A stretch of DNA of 14,302 nucleotides from an uncultured Bacillaceae bacterium (GCA_937995745.1 CALKIU010000076.1:1-14302); one strand, 5' to 3'. Shown: positions 6,012 to 12,370, counted from the first letter of the stretch. The notes: a model not told the origin generated them from the letters alone. Numbers and translations: made by a program.

Positions 6012-6572
6012 TTACATTCCCCAGCCGTTTACCACGAAGTTGCAGTAGCGTTTGCTTTTTTCCTCGAGGGTTTCGCCTTCATAGAAATCCAGTATCGGTT
6101 TTGTGTTTACATAAGGCAGGGGATCCCCGGGAACATTTTTATACAAACGGTAGCTGCTCCACAAGTATTCTTCAGGATGTTTGACCATTCCCGCTTCAAC
6201 CGGATTCATATGAATGTAACGGCTGACTTCGAGCAAACTTTTTCTTCCGATGATCGGTTCATCAAAGAACCTTTTTTCAAACACATGCCCGCACAAACCA
6301 TACCGTTTGTTAAAATGATCGGCATACTTCTTATTAACCATTGCCATAATTTTGGAAATATGAACATCATGGGAAGATAACAACAGATGATAGTGGTTAT
6401 CCATCAAACAGAAGGCAGCGAGTTCAAAAGGGGCTTTCTTGGAGACTTCGCCGAGGATTTCAAAAAATGTTAAGAAATCATCTTTGAAAAGAAAAATCAG
6501 TCCGCGCCGGTTGCCCCGGCTCACAATATGATAGAAAACCCCGGGCAGCCATGTCCGCTTACGTCGAGCCAT
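6012..6572 (-). CDS. REP-associated tyrosine transposase (RAYT, Y1/HUH family)
   Basis: The 186-residue protein is a complete single-domain Y1 transposase of the RAYT type, single-strand DNA nucleases linked to short palindromic REP repeats. Family marks are the N-terminal GVFYHIVSRGNRR (11-23), the HUH motif in MDNHYHLLL (57-65, H60 and H62), and HVFEKRFFDEPI (96-107). RYIHMNPVEAG (118-128) follows, where Y119 is the likely nucleophile judged by spacing from HUH; Y83 and Y91 are alternatives. The ATG at 6572 has AAGGAGG (6580-6586) seven bases upstream. There are no terminal inverted repeats or partner tnpB, as expected for a domesticated RAYT. A tandem pair of 33-nt repeats lies 54-132 nt downstream of its stop, and a possible decayed palindrome about 180 nt upstream. 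The reading frame is intact, so activity is plausible. Confidence 0.93.
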   Translation of the reverse strand: MARRKRTWLPGVFYHIVSRGNRRGLIFLFKDDFLTFFEILGEVSKKAPFELAAFCLMDNHYHLLLSSHDVHISKIMAMVNKKYADHFNKRYGLCGHVFEKRFFDEPIIGRKSLLEVSRYIHMNPVEAGMVKHPEEYLWSSYRLYKNVPGDPLPYVNTKPILDFYEGETLEEKSKRYCNFVVNGWGM

Positions 6573-6669
6573 TCCATCTCCTCCTTATCATCCAGGATCA
6601 CCGTTTCATTGACCATTCGGGCAAAAACAAAACAATGCCCATCTGCGACAATCTTTCAAGGAAACACAG

Positions 6670-6695
6670 GCCATTTTTTTGTGAAAAAACATGGC
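6670..6695. repeat. Inverted repeat upstream of the RAYT gene
   Basis: GCCAT (6670-6674) pairs with ATGGC (6691-6695), with T6/A6 inside, one mismatch and loop GTG. It lies about 100 nt before the RAYT start. It might be a weak terminator or a site for the transposase; nothing decides this. Confidence 0.35.
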
Positions 6696-6753
6696 AAAAT
6701 CGGGGAATATACACAAAAAACAAAAGCGGGGAGATCGAAAAGTGGAAAGGAGG

Positions 6754-6766
6754 GGTGCACGGCACC
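6754..6766. repeat. Possible decayed repeat palindrome
   Basis: GGTGCACGGCACC differs from the GGTGCCAGGCACC palindrome of the 33-nt repeats only in the three central bases. The CGGGAC stem is absent. It lies on the 5' side of the RAYT gene, opposite to copies 2 and 3, so it may be the relic of a second flanking repeat, or chance. Confidence 0.3.
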
Positions 6767-6779
6767 AAAATACAGCAGA

Positions 6780-7159
6780 TAACCCATAATATTCGACCAA
6801 AACCGCAAAAATCCTCCTCAAAAGCAAAAAAATTCATATTGCCCGGCACAGCACCCGAAAACAGCTTGGCGTCCTGGCAAAATGCCCGCACCCGGACCCA
6901 CAGGCCCCGTCTGCCCGCCAGCGCCGGGAAAGGACCGCCTTCAAAATGCCGCCCCGTTTGCGACAAAACCCGCAAAAACCGGAAGGAAAAAGGCTCACCA
7001 CCGCACCTAAAACCCTTTCGCCCGCCTCTTCAGCAGGAAACTGCTGCACCGAAAACCGTGCCCGTTACGACCCAACGAAAAGCGCGCACACCCAAAATAC
7101 CGCTGCACACAAAAAACCCACGTTCAAAAAACGCCGCCACATTAAAATGCCGCCCAAAC
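6780..7159. other. Non-coding region rich in A and C on plus
   Basis: No believable gene is seen in 6587-7196. In 7021-7200 I count about 39% C, 34% A, 16% G and 11% T on plus, a strong skew. The motif AAAA(A/T)nCCGC-like recurs at about 6879, 6943, 7094, 7126, 7144 and 7160. The long open frame on plus here follows from the scarcity of T (and so of stop codons); its translation is low-complexity Lys/Pro/Arg/Thr and runs into mvaD. A C-rich, G-poor plus transcript would suit Rho loading; otherwise this may be decayed sequence. Confidence 0.5.
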
Positions 7160-7192
7160 AAAAAACGCCGGCACCCCCTACAAGTGCCCGGC
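7160..7192 (-). terminator. Intrinsic terminator of mvaD
   Basis: On minus, GCCGGGCAC (7192-7184) pairs with GTGCCGGC (7174-7167) with one bulged base, followed by G and T6 (7165-7160). It begins five bases after the mvaD stop codon. Confidence 0.75.
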
Positions 7193-7196
7193 AACC

Positions 7197-8174
7197 TCAT
7201 GATCCGTAAGAAATTCCCGAACCGGGATAGCAAGTATAGATATCATGAACAGCCGGCAAAGAAGACAACCGATTTTGGACGTAATGTTCATCTTCCGGAA
7301 GGCACAGCACTTTAACATTCGGACCGGTGTCGATTGTAAAATATACGGGAATCCCTTTCACCCGCAAATCATGAACTTGTCTGATCACATCCAAAGTGCC
7401 GCTTTCCCAATAAGTGAACGGAGGGGAAGCCCCCAAAGTGGTCGCGTGCATTTTCAAAGCATTCGCTTCAAACGCCCGCCCCAATTTATTAAAATCACGT
7501 TCTTCAAGCGCTTCTTTCGCCGTCCGCAAATCTTTTTCAACCGACTGAAGCCACCCTTGATAAAACGGCGAGGTCTGAACAACCCGTTTCATGGCTTCCT
7601 TGCATGAAATCCTCTTTCCCTTCGTAGACACAATCACCGAAAAGATACTCAACTTCCAATCCTGATCGGAAAGAAGCTGGCGCGCATAAGAATCCCCGCC
7701 GTCCGCCCGGCCGCCCTTTTGCCATTCAACAAACCCGCCATACACCGGGCAGCAGGCCGGGCCCGAACCCCGCCTTGCCAACTTTGACAACTCAATACTG
7801 TCCAACTCCATTCCCAATGCCCTCGAAGCTGCTGCCGCCAGCGCCGCATACAAGGAAGCCGATGACGAAAAACCGGCCGCCGCGGGAACCATATTTTCAC
7901 AAGTTACTTCCGCAAATGCCTCTTCCCCGGCCTTGTTCCGCACGATATCAAGAAACCGGGATATTTTCATCGTCTTTTCTTTGCCGGCCTCATGCTGATT
8001 TACCGTAAAGGTGTCCTCTGTAAGCCTCTTGCAAAATTTTACCGTTACTTTTGTGAAAAAGCGGTCCAAAGTAACGAATAAACTGCTGTTCATCGGCAAG
8101 TTCAATTTTTCATTGCGTTTGCCCCAATATTTGATTAAAGCCAAATTCGTGTTTGCCCTTGCCGTCGCTTGCAT
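7197..8174 (-). CDS. mvaD: Diphosphomevalonate decarboxylase
   Basis: The 325-residue GHMP-kinase-family protein aligns throughout with mevalonate diphosphate decarboxylase, which makes isopentenyl diphosphate from mevalonate diphosphate and ATP. Seen are ANTNLALIKYWGKR (7-20), the GHMP loop PAAAGFSSSAS (97-107), STKGKRIS (183-190), MHATTLGASPPFTYW (242-256) and DTGPNVK (282-288), with D282 the expected catalytic Asp. The motif usually read as SGSA(S/C)RS is here SGPACCP (137-143), losing its conserved Arg and two Ser; this may impair or alter activity. The frame extends to 8297, but ATG 8174 matches the family start and has AAGGTGG (8181-8187) six bases upstream; the extension would translate a terminator hairpin. 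No other mevalonate-pathway gene is adjacent. Confidence 0.88.
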   Translation of the reverse strand: MQATARANTNLALIKYWGKRNEKLNLPMNSSLFVTLDRFFTKVTVKFCKRLTEDTFTVNQHEAGKEKTMKISRFLDIVRNKAGEEAFAEVTCENMVPAAAGFSSSASLYAALAAAASRALGMELDSIELSKLARRGSGPACCPVYGGFVEWQKGGRADGGDSYARQLLSDQDWKLSIFSVIVSTKGKRISCKEAMKRVVQTSPFYQGWLQSVEKDLRTAKEALEERDFNKLGRAFEANALKMHATTLGASPPFTYWESGTLDVIRQVHDLRVKGIPVYFTIDTGPNVKVLCLPEDEHYVQNRLSSLPAVHDIYTCYPGSGISYGS

Positions 8175-8237
8175 ACTATCCCACCTTTGCACACTTTTTC
8201 CGGACGGTTCCATTCCCCCTGCAAGACGAATGTTGTG

Positions 8238-8262
8238 AAAAAACCGGCCAGTACCCGCCGGT
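8238..8262 (-). terminator. Terminator-like hairpin in the mvaD leader
   Basis: On minus, ACCGGC (8262-8257) and GCCGGT (8248-8243) form a 6-bp GC-rich stem whose last bases run into T6 (8243-8238). It lies 64 nt before the mvaD start. Since no gene is seen upstream on this strand, it may be an attenuator in the mvaD leader, or the end of an upstream short RNA. Confidence 0.55.
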
Positions 8263-8346
8263 CTTTTCCCTGCCCGGTTAGTTTCCCCGTATCCCAATAA
8301 CTGTCCCGCTCCAAAAGGGTAAACATTATTATTCTAAAATAATTTC

Positions 8347-8358
8347 CTTAATATTAAG
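8347..8358. promoter_or_regulatory. 12-bp palindrome in the mvaD upstream region
   Basis: CTTAATATTAAG is a perfect palindrome, about 20 bp upstream (minus sense) of the weak -10-like TAGAAT near 8330. It lies in the AT-rich stretch most likely to hold the mvaD promoter and may be an operator. No regulator can be named. Confidence 0.35.
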
Positions 8359-8504
8359 ATAACACGTTTTTACAGTTTTTTTGAGCCGGCTTCTGACAAT
8401 TTTTCATCTATTTTGACAAAGGTCGCCGCAAGCTCAAGGGCCTTGTTCTTTCCGTTCTTTCAGCGGTTTTATCGTCATCTCGAGGCAAAACTTTTTTCAA
8501 AAAG

Positions 8505-8525
8505 CGCCCCTGCCTTGTTGCAAGG
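8505..8525 (-). terminator. Terminator-like hairpin on minus in the mvaD-bioY gap
   Basis: On minus, CCTTG (8525-8521 side) and CAAGG (8517-8513) form the stem top, with further C/G pairs below an internal mismatch. The stem is followed by GCGC and T5 (around 8500). No gene is seen upstream on minus before bioY begins in the opposite direction, so its role is unclear. Confidence 0.35.
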
Positions 8526-8607
8526 GCGGGTTCTTTACATGTGATCCTCCCTCTGCTTTGTTTATCGTAATATTTTGTCTCTTTTTTGACAGAAACAAAC
8601 AAAATAT

Positions 8608-8637
8608 TTGTTAACCTGATGAAAAAAAGGTTGACAT
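8608..8637 (+). promoter_or_regulatory. BirA operator of bioY-bioB
   Basis: TTGTTAACC (8608-8616) and GGTTGACAT (8629-8637) are inverted half-sites 12 nt apart, close to the Firmicute BirA consensus (TTGTTAAC, spacer, GTTAACAA). The right half contains the -35 box of the promoter at 8631-8659, so biotin-bound BirA would block RNA polymerase directly. Confidence 0.82.
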
Positions 8638-8659
8638 ATGTAAGATTTTTTAATATTCT
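8631..8659 (+). promoter_or_regulatory. bioY promoter
   Basis: TTGACA at 8631-8636, a 17-bp spacer and TATTCT at 8654-8659 form a good sigma-A promoter. Transcription would begin near 8666, leaving a short leader before the bioY ribosome binding site at 8677-8683. Confidence 0.8.
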
Positions 8660-8692
8660 TTAAATTACGAAACCGGAAAGGAGTGTACTTTT

Positions 8693-9289
8693 GTGAAGGG
8701 CAAAATGAGAGCCATTGAAATCACTCTCTGCAGCATGTTTGTTGTATTAATCGCAATTGGTGCCAATATCACGAGCATTGTCCCGTTTTTCGTCGTCGGC
8801 GGCGTGCCGATCACGTTGCAAACATTTTTCGCCATGCTGGCCGGTCTTTTGCTCGGAAGCAGACTGGGAGCCATCTCAACAAGCGCCTATGCATTCATCG
8901 GCCTTGTCGGAGTGCCGGTTTTTGCCCAGTTCAGCGGCGGGCCGGGAATGATCCTGAAACCGACTTTCGGGTTCATCATTTCATTTATCATTGCCGCTTG
9001 GGTTGCCGGCAAAATGGTCGCCAAAAAGAAGACCGTTCCGATGTTTATCGCCGCTGCACTCACCGCCACGGCGATCAACTACCTGTTTGGCACCAATTGG
9101 TTATATTTCGCTTATAGATTCTGGGCCGACGCGCCGGATGGATTTACTTACGGGCTGGCCTGGCTGTGGATGCTGCCTCCGCTGCCGAAAGATATCATCC
9201 TGGCCGTTCTCGGCGGTTTGTTTGCATACAGATTAAAAACAACGGTTCTGTCAAAGGGGCAATTTAAGCAGTTGAATTTGGACGTTTAG
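8693..9289 (+). CDS. bioY: Biotin transporter BioY (ECF S component)
   Basis: The 198-residue membrane protein is the substrate-binding S component of an energy-coupling-factor biotin transporter. It carries the BioY signatures GGVPITLQTFFAMLAGLLLG (36-55, between the first helices) and LVGVPVFAQFSGGPGMI (71-87), with about six membrane helices. In the usual GPTGGY segment this protein has KPTFGF (89-94), as I recall for a subset of Bacillus BioY. The start is GTG at 8693: AAAGGAG (8677-8683) is nine bases upstream, while the next ATG (8705) is too far. No EcfA or EcfT gene is nearby, so it probably uses the shared ECF module. It is co-transcribed with bioB twelve bases downstream and controlled by the BirA operator. 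Confidence 0.95.
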   Translation: MKGKMRAIEITLCSMFVVLIAIGANITSIVPFFVVGGVPITLQTFFAMLAGLLLGSRLGAISTSAYAFIGLVGVPVFAQFSGGPGMILKPTFGFIISFIIAAWVAGKMVAKKKTVPMFIAAALTATAINYLFGTNWLYFAYRFWADAPDGFTYGLAWLWMLPPLPKDIILAVLGGLFAYRLKTTVLSKGQFKQLNLDV

Positions 9290-9301
9290 AGGAGGATGGG
9301 G

Positions 9302-10303
9302 ATGAAAAACTGGCAGGCGCTGGCAAATGAAATTTTACAAGGATACGAAATAACAAAAGAAGAGGCTTTGCAAATTCTCCAAAGCCCTGACGAAGACTTG
9401 CTGGAAATTCTTCACGCTTCGTATCAAATCCGCCGCCGTTACTTTGGCAATAAAGTGCGGTTGAATCAAATTATGAATGTGAAATCCGGATTGTGCCCCG
9501 AAAATTGCGGATATTGTTCCCAGTCATCGGTTTCTGAGGCGCCGATTGAAAAATATCCCCTCATGGAAAAAGAATCCATCGTCGCCGGGGCAAAAAGGGC
9601 CTATGAAATGAAAATCGGCACTTACTGCATTGTTGCCAGCGGACGGAGGCCAAGCGACCGGGAAATCGAAACGATTGCCAGCGCAGTGAAAGAAATCAAA
9701 GAAAAATATCCGCTCAAAATCTGCACCAGCCTGGGCTTGTTGAAACCGGAACAGGCGGCCAAATTGAAGGAAGCGGGAGTCGACCGCTATAATCATAATT
9801 TGAATACTTCGGAAAATCATTATAAATTTATCGCCACGACCCATACATATCAGGATCGTGTCCAAACCGTCAATACAGCCAAAGACGCGGGAATTTCCCC
9901 GTGTTCCGGCGTGATTGTCGGCATGAAAGAATCGATGGAAGACGTCGTCGACTTGGCGTTCAGCTTAAAAGCCCTTGATGCCGACTCAATTCCAGTCAAC
10001 TTTTTGAATCCGATCGAGGGAACGCCGTTGGCGGGAACTCGGGAACTTAACCCGCGATATTGTCTGAAGGTTCTGGCAATGATGCGGTTTGTCAATCCGG
10101 CAAAAGAAATCCGCATTTCCGGCGGCAGGGAAGTAAACTTGCGAAGCTTGCAGCCGCTCGGATTGTACCCGGCCAATTCCATCTTTGTCGGGGATTATTT
10201 GACAACGGACGGCCAAGAAGCTTCATATGATTTCCAAATGCTGGAGGATCTTGGCTTTGAAATGGACTATCAAGAAGCCGGCCATGTGACGGGCCGGGAG
10301 TAA
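9302..10303 (+). CDS. bioB: Biotin synthase
   Basis: The 333-residue radical-SAM enzyme inserts sulfur into dethiobiotin, the last step of biotin synthesis. The 4Fe-4S/SAM motif CPENCGYC is at residues 65-72 (C65, C69, C72). YCIVASGR, GVDRYNHNLNTS, GMKE and ISGGREVNLRSLQPLGLY are all present, the Arg of GGRE being the family's 2Fe-2S ligand. Similarity to B. subtilis BioB is close and length matches. The frame begins at ATG 9296, but AGGAGG (9290-9295) would abut that codon, so ATG 9302 (six-base spacing) is chosen. It is the second gene of the BirA-controlled operon. No bioADFW genes are in the window, so earlier steps are encoded elsewhere or dethiobiotin precursors are imported. Confidence 0.97.
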   Translation: MKNWQALANEILQGYEITKEEALQILQSPDEDLLEILHASYQIRRRYFGNKVRLNQIMNVKSGLCPENCGYCSQSSVSEAPIEKYPLMEKESIVAGAKRAYEMKIGTYCIVASGRRPSDREIETIASAVKEIKEKYPLKICTSLGLLKPEQAAKLKEAGVDRYNHNLNTSENHYKFIATTHTYQDRVQTVNTAKDAGISPCSGVIVGMKESMEDVVDLAFSLKALDADSIPVNFLNPIEGTPLAGTRELNPRYCLKVLAMMRFVNPAKEIRISGGREVNLRSLQPLGLYPANSIFVGDYLTTDGQEASYDFQMLEDLGFEMDYQEAGHVTGRE

Positions 10304-10719
10304 ATCCAGAGAAAACAAGCAATCCGACAGATCGGGAGTAATGGGGAAGCGGCGGGGTTTGCTTGATGCTGCCCTATAGCTGTGGTTTGGATTTCATATA
10401 ATCTCCCTTCGCTCATCTATCAGGTGATCCACCGAACTACAATATAAATTTAGCAGCACCGGGCCTGAGCCGCCGCTTTTCTCATTTATGATAAATAAAT
10501 AGTTGCTCCAATCTTTCATTAAAACCCATTTAGCAGCAGATAGTAATATAAACACTGTTGATTCAATCACAACAGTACATAACCAAAATGTCAGACACCC
10601 TTTATAAAAAGCAGAGGCACACAACTCCTAAATCCTACTCTCAGCTGCAGCCAAGCAGCCCAACCCTCTCCACCCAACCGTGCCCTCTGCTATATTTTTT
10701 TATGTCCCAAACCATACAC
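10304..10719. other. Non-coding region after bioB
   Basis: I see no believable gene. CAAGCAA (10316-10322) and TTGCTTG (10359-10365) enclose a smaller CCGA/TCGG hairpin, but no T-run follows, so it is at best a weak bioB terminator. ATTTAGCAGCA occurs twice as a direct repeat (10448-10458, 10528-10538), and ACTGTTG/CAACAGT (10554-10560, 10570-10576) is a small inverted repeat. The stretch from 10370 is more AT-rich than its surroundings and may be decayed sequence. Confidence 0.4.
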
Positions 10720-10752
10720 CGGGACAATATTTGTCCCGTGGTGCCAGGCACC
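10720..10752 (+). repeat. 33-nt two-hairpin repeat, copy 4
   Basis: CGGGAC (10720-10725) and GTCCCG (10733-10738) form stem 1, extended by AA/TT to the loop; GGTGCC-A-GGCACC lies at 10740-10752. The base before the palindrome is T (10739) where the other copies have C. It is first of a second tandem pair (unit offset 43 nt) and is followed by TTTCCGC. Confidence 0.92.
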
Positions 10753-10762
10753 TTTCCGCTAT

Positions 10763-10795
10763 TGGGACAATTTTTGTCCCGCGGTGCCAGGCACC
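10763..10795 (+). repeat. 33-nt two-hairpin repeat, copy 5
   Basis: GGGACAA (10764-10770) and TTGTCCC (10774-10780) form a 7-bp stem 1; the outer C-G pair is lost (T at 10763). GGTGCC-A-GGCACC follows at 10783-10795. It ends 19 nt before the btuF stop codon. The bases CTTTCCGCCTTA at 10806-10817 match those at the end of the RAYT gene. Confidence 0.92.
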
Positions 10796-10814
10796 CCCCC
10801 AAGCACTTTCCGCC

Positions 10815-11759
10815 TTATTCAAACAGTTCGGGGTAGACGGTTTTGGCTGTGAGTTCGACGGCTTGGGCGATTCTTGGTCCCGGTCTTGACATGATGTCGG
10901 AATCCAGGAAGTAGACTTGGTTGTTTTGGACGGCCGTGATTTTGTTCCAGCCTCTGCGGTTTTTGATTTCTTCAACCGAATCGCCATTATAGCTGACGGT
11001 AGTTAAAATCACGTCCGGATTCTGTTTGATTATTTCTTCTTCAGAAGGAGCAAACCAACCCTCTTGTTCCGAAAAAATATTTTCCAATCCGGCTTTTTCG
11101 AGGATTTCATTCTGGAACGAGTTCTTTCCGGTTGTAAACATGGATGGCGCGGGACTAATCTCCAAATATACCCGCTTTTTTTCCTTCACACCGGCCAATT
11201 TTTCGCTAATTTCTTCGACTTCTTTTTTCACTTTGGCAGCCAATTCCTTGCCTTTTTCTTCAACCCCCATCACTTTGGCCACTTTTTCATAATTTGCATA
11301 GGCTTCCTCAAAAGAAGCGGCGTCCGAAATGACAAATACTTTGATGCCCGCGTCGTTGAGTGCTTGAATTCCGTTTTCATCTTTCGTCAAATAAATAAAA
11401 ACTACATCCGGTTTTAAAGAAACAATTTTTTCCACATTAATATTGATCAAATCCGAGACCGCTTCAATCTCCTTTACTTCATCCGGGTACGTGTCATAAT
11501 TCGTCACACCGACCACCTTGTCGCCGACGCCGAGTTCAAACAAGATTTCCGTGACCGCCGGTGACAAAGAGATGACCCGTTCCGGGGCTTTGTCAAAAGT
11601 ATATTCCGTTCCGGCATCATCAGTGACCGAGTACGGCTGTGTTTCACTCTTTCCCCCGTTGTCCTTTTCGGCGGCCGTCTCTTCTTTCGCTCCGCAGGCT
11701 GCCAAAAGTAAAAGCATCAGGAAAAAAGAAATTAGTTTTGGAAAAAGATGATTCCTCAT
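10815..11759 (-). CDS. btuF: Cobalamin ABC transporter substrate-binding lipoprotein
   Basis: The 314-residue protein is a lipid-anchored binding protein of the BtuF type (Peripla_BP_2 fold) that captures vitamin B12 outside the membrane. The signal peptide spans residues 1-21 and ends in the lipobox LAAC, with C22 the lipidated residue. A linker (23-42) precedes the binding domain. RVISLSPAVTEILFELGVGD (61-80), YDTYPDEV (88-95), LKPDVVF (115-121) and SRPGPRIAQAVELTAKTVYP (291-310) are typical of BtuF/YvrC. The ATG at 11759 lies 12 nt after the preceding gene, with ribosome binding site AGGGGG overlapping that gene's stop codon, so the two are translationally close and share the riboswitch. 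No BtuC or BtuD follows: the tandem repeats and then bioB come next. B12 as ligand is inferred from family and riboswitch. Confidence 0.88.
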   Translation of the reverse strand: MRNHLFPKLISFFLMLLLLAACGAKEETAAEKDNGGKSETQPYSVTDDAGTEYTFDKAPERVISLSPAVTEILFELGVGDKVVGVTNYDTYPDEVKEIEAVSDLININVEKIVSLKPDVVFIYLTKDENGIQALNDAGIKVFVISDAASFEEAYANYEKVAKVMGVEEKGKELAAKVKKEVEEISEKLAGVKEKKRVYLEISPAPSMFTTGKNSFQNEILEKAGLENIFSEQEGWFAPSEEEIIKQNPDVILTTVSYNGDSVEEIKNRRGWNKITAVQNNQVYFLDSDIMSRPGPRIAQAVELTAKTVYPELFE

Positions 11760-11771
11760 TTGCCGTTCCCC

Positions 11772-12314
11772 CTATTTCGTCATGCCTTTGATTTTGTAAG
11801 ACTTGCTTATATACGGAATCTCATCCACATTCAATTTTTTATTGACGTAAAGGGCCATCGGGAAAAACAAATTGCCCAGCAAATTGGCATAATCAAACAA
11901 AATCTTCGGGATTTCTTTTTCCAGGCTGAGCTTATGAAGGGCGCGGACTGTCTGCAGGGCCCTGTTCCGGCAGTCATGAAGGGCGCACGCTGCCGTCGAT
12001 CCTTGGGGAAGCGCAAACAGACCGGTTTTCTCCCTCACATCCTTGACCGAATCCGTGTATAAATCATACATTTCATTCAACCGGTGCAAATCCTCCTCAT
12101 GAATGGCCAATTTTCCCCGGACGGAGCCGTTTAAATGATAGACCATTTCCAATAAGGACAATAAATCGTTATGTACTTCAGGCAAATCACCCGTCAAGGA
12201 AGCGGCATAGCCGATTTGCACCGCCAATGCATCGGCCATAAGTTCATAATCGACCGTCGAGGCCGATTCGCCGATGAAGGTATAACAAAGATACCGCTGA
12301 TTTTTTTGGCTCAT
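11772..12314 (-). CDS. Degenerate PduO-type cobalamin adenosyltransferase-like protein
   Basis: The 180-residue, mostly helical protein resembles PduO-type ATP:cob(I)alamin adenosyltransferases (five-helix bundle). TVDYELMADALAVQIGYAA (20-38) corresponds to the usual VDELN helix. FALPQGSTAACALHDCRNRA (100-119) corresponds to the FxLPGGS region, and LFDYANLLGNLFFPMALYVNK (139-159) to YLNRLSDxLF. Several catalytic elements are missing: the N-terminal TKTGD ATP-binding motif, the RR pair after the first Arg (here L120-Q121), and the Arg and Asp of NRLSD (here L145 and N148). It may bind cobalamin without adenosylating it, or be a divergent enzyme. ATG 12314 is chosen over 12332 because AAGGAGG (12321-12327) fits it. 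It is first in a riboswitch-controlled operon with btuF. Confidence 0.75.
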   Translation of the reverse strand: MSQKNQRYLCYTFIGESASTVDYELMADALAVQIGYAASLTGDLPEVHNDLLSLLEMVYHLNGSVRGKLAIHEEDLHRLNEMYDLYTDSVKDVREKTGLFALPQGSTAACALHDCRNRALQTVRALHKLSLEKEIPKILFDYANLLGNLFFPMALYVNKKLNVDEIPYISKSYKIKGMTK

Positions 12315-12370
12315 TTTAAACCTCCTTTCCATTTCCTTTTTTAAAAATATTTCCGGTTTTTATGGCCGCC

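Noticed and set aside
6551..7315. 254-codon open frame on plus between RAYT and mvaD
   Set aside because: It overlaps the RAYT start and the mvaD 3' end, has low-complexity Lys/Pro/Arg/Thr content, no ribosome binding site, and is open only because T is scarce.
8175..8297. 41-residue N-terminal extension of mvaD
   Set aside because: ATG 8174 matches the family start and has a good ribosome binding site, whereas the extension starts at TTG and translates the terminator hairpin.
8325..8346. Fur/PerR-like AT-rich box upstream of mvaD
   Set aside because: The 7-1-7 symmetry is poor and AT-rich DNA gives such matches by chance.
8408..8602. 64-codon open frame on minus between mvaD and bioY
   Set aside because: Basic, low-complexity translation running through a terminator-like hairpin, with no ribosome binding site.
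10394..10624. 76-codon open frame on minus after bioB
   Set aside because: No ribosome binding site and no family resemblance; I could not support it as a gene or as a named insertion-sequence remnant.
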